Source of the DNA: Bog-950 sp964620645
GTDB taxonomy: Bacteria > Bacteroidota > Bacteroidia > Chitinophagales > LD1
Reading direction: 5' to 3'
DNA length: 15,935 nucleotides
Assembly: GCA_964620645.1 (NCBI GenBank)
Contig: CAZUHU010000079.1
Span: 1-15,935 of the forward strand
Below the pieces are notes generated by a model, which was given only the letters and a program-made list of their open reading frames with translations, did not search any database and was not told where the DNA came from. The position numbers and the translations under genes are program-made. Position 1 is the stretch's first letter. Each line of letters starts with the position of its first letter. Shown one piece after another: positions 14,852 through 15,935 of the stretch.

Positions 14852-14883
14852 TTTGTGACCGGTTTATATAGCGGGCAATTTTG
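14852..14883 (+). promoter_or_regulatory. Predicted promoter of the collagen-like gene
   Basis: TTTG at 14852-14855 (-33) and CAATTTTG at 14876-14883 (-7, one mismatch to TAnnTTTG) are separated by 20 bases, a good Bacteroidota spacing. The -7 element ends 20 bases before the ATG at 14904. CGGTTT is repeated at 14849-14854 and 14860-14865. Confidence 0.5.
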
Positions 14884-14903
14884 AAAAAATAAAACCCTGT
14901 TAT

Positions 14904-15935
14904 ATGCGCACCTTCTACTCCCTTTCAATGCTAGGCGCCCTGATGATGTTCGCCAACTTCTGCCTGGCCCAGGTTCCTCAAAAAATTAACTACCAGGCAG
15001 TTGCCCGCGATGCTTCCGGAGCCATATACGCCAACAAAAACATGGCGGTACGATTCAGCATTCACGATGGAAGTGGCACAGGCCCTATCGTTTACCAGGA
15101 AAGCCACCAGGTAACTACTAACAACTTCGGCATTTTTACGGTGGTGATTGGTGGTGGTATACAGGTTACGGGCAATTTTAGTGCAATAAACTGGGGGGCT
15201 GCCGATAAGTACTTGCAGGTAGAATTGGATGTAAACAATTCGGGCACCTTTACCTTTATGGGGGTATCTCAGTTGCTGAGTGTTCCATATGCCTTGTATG
15301 CAGGCAATGCCGGCTCAGGACCGCAAGGTGCAACTGGTCCCACAGGCCCACAGGGTGTAACCGGTGCGGATGGCCAGCAAGGTTTACAGGGCAACACAGG
15401 TGCAACCGGCCCACAAGGACCCGCAGGGTTAAATGGCAATGATGGCGCTACGGGTCCTCAAGGCCCACAAGGCCTAGCAGGCGCAACCGGACCACAGGGT
15501 GTAACCGGTGCGGATGGCCAGCAAGGTTTACAGGGCAACACAGGTGNNNNNNNNNNNNNNNNNNNNNNNNNNNNNNNNNNNNNNNNNNNNNNNNNNNNNN
15601 NNNNNNNNNNNNNNNNNNNNNNNNNNNNNNNNNNNNNNNNNNNNNNCAACCGGCCCACAAGGACCCGCAGGGTTAAATGGCAATGATGGCGTCACGGGTC
15701 CTCAAGGCCCACAAGGAATAACTGGTGCCACAGGCCCATCTGGCCTTCAAGGTATGACAGGTTTACAAGGTGTTACTGGGCCCACAGGAGCAACAGGCCC
15801 AACTGGTGCGCAAGGCTCAACAGGTATTCAGGGCTTACAGGGTAATACAGGTGTAACCGGCCCACAGGGACCCGCAGGGTTAAATGGTAATGATGGCGCT
15901 ACAGGTCCTCAAGGCTTGCAGGGTAATACAGGTGC
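14904..15935 (+). CDS. Exported collagen-like (Gly-X-Y) surface protein, partial, with an assembly gap
   Basis: A signal peptide (about 1-22, ending CLAQ) is followed by a head domain (about 23-135: VPQKINYQAVARDASG, VRFSIHDGSGTGPIVYQESH, NFGIFTVVIGGG, WGAADKYLQVELDV, QLLSVPYALYA) found on many Bacteroidota surface proteins. From Gly139 the chain is unbroken Gly-X-Y up to the 100 Ns at 15547, and continues as Gly-X-Y after them to the right edge. The apparent stop at 15686 is false: the post-gap sequence is one frame off only because 100 is not a multiple of three. The Gly-X-Y part is rich in GPQ, GAT, GND and GPA triplets, which suit a triple helix without hydroxyproline. A trimeric surface fibre or adhesin is the likely role. 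The C-terminus lies outside the window. Confidence 0.88.
15351..15546 (+). repeat. 144-bp in-frame tandem repeat in the Gly-X-Y region
   Basis: The 52 bases at 15495-15546 repeat 15351-15402 exactly, an offset of 144 bp (48 codons, 16 Gly-X-Y triplets). After the gap, 15647-15716 repeats 15403-15472 with only two differences (GCT to GTC, Ala to Val). A further diverged copy with mostly third-position changes starts near 15841. Confidence 0.85.
15547..15646. other. Assembly gap (100 Ns) inside the collagen-like gene
   Basis: Exactly 100 Ns, probably a placeholder. The last base before the gap corresponds to 15402 of the first repeat copy and the first base after it to 15403, so both flanks stop at the same repeat register. 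Keeping the frame requires a true length divisible by three; zero or a whole number of 144-bp units would satisfy this. Confidence 0.95.

Noticed and set aside
15647..15686. Stop codon ending the collagen-like gene at 15686
   Set aside because: It occurs only in the frame imposed by the 100-N placeholder. In the Gly-X-Y frame, starting at 15649, the sequence stays open to the right edge.
15301..15935. CRISPR-like array from the short repeats at the right end
   Set aside because: The repeats are in-frame Gly-X-Y codons with no separate unique spacers of constant length; they are coding repeats.

Overview
The window reads as a chromosomal segment of a Bacteroidota bacterium, probably near Chitinophagales. 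The reasons are: an F0 subunit a that starts with a signal peptide and a long acidic/His-rich exported segment; start regions with almost no Shine-Dalgarno but several matches to the Bacteroidota promoter (TTTG near -33, TAnnTTTG near -7); many exported proteins and lipoproteins; and a collagen-like surface protein with a head domain typical of this phylum. The lineage is inferred from gene content only. The sequence is a draft: 100 Ns lie inside the last gene.

Layout. 1-696 (minus): start of a DUF4241 lipoprotein that runs off the left edge. 711-3390 (minus): an ATP synthase operon atpB-atpE-atpF-atpH, with a recognisable promoter at 3360-3390, a terminator-like hairpin inside the operon after atpE, and a strong terminator after atpH. 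The F1 genes atpA and atpG, often next in this phylum, are absent here. 3391-3642 is a divergent intergenic region with short GTTGACA repeats. 3643-7258 (plus): an exported SnoaL/VOC fusion protein, a VIT1/CCC1 iron or manganese transporter four bases downstream, then aguB and aguA, which together convert agmatine to putrescine. 7263-9100 (minus, tail-to-tail with aguA): a di-haem MauG/CcP-family enzyme and, upstream of it with a 2-base gap, an MbnP-family lipoprotein. 9256-13182 (minus): a LolA-like exported protein followed by a 1026-residue exported Asp-box (BNR/VPS10-like) beta-propeller protein, ending in a GC-rich terminator. 13245-14762 (minus): a helical, TPR-like cytoplasmic protein of unknown function. 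14904 to the right edge (plus): an exported collagen-like Gly-X-Y protein with its own promoter.

How the genes work together. The atp genes supply the membrane motor and delta stator of ATP synthase. AguA and AguB are consecutive enzymes of polyamine synthesis. The most interesting unit is the MbnP/di-haem pair: in methanotrophs the MauG-like enzyme MbnH oxidises a tryptophan of its partner MbnP to kynurenine, making a copper-binding protein. The same two-gene arrangement here, with both partners predicted to be outside the cytoplasm, suggests a Bacteroidota version with no methanobactin genes visible nearby. The collagen-like gene contains a 144-bp in-frame repeat, and the assembly gap falls exactly at the same repeat register on both sides.
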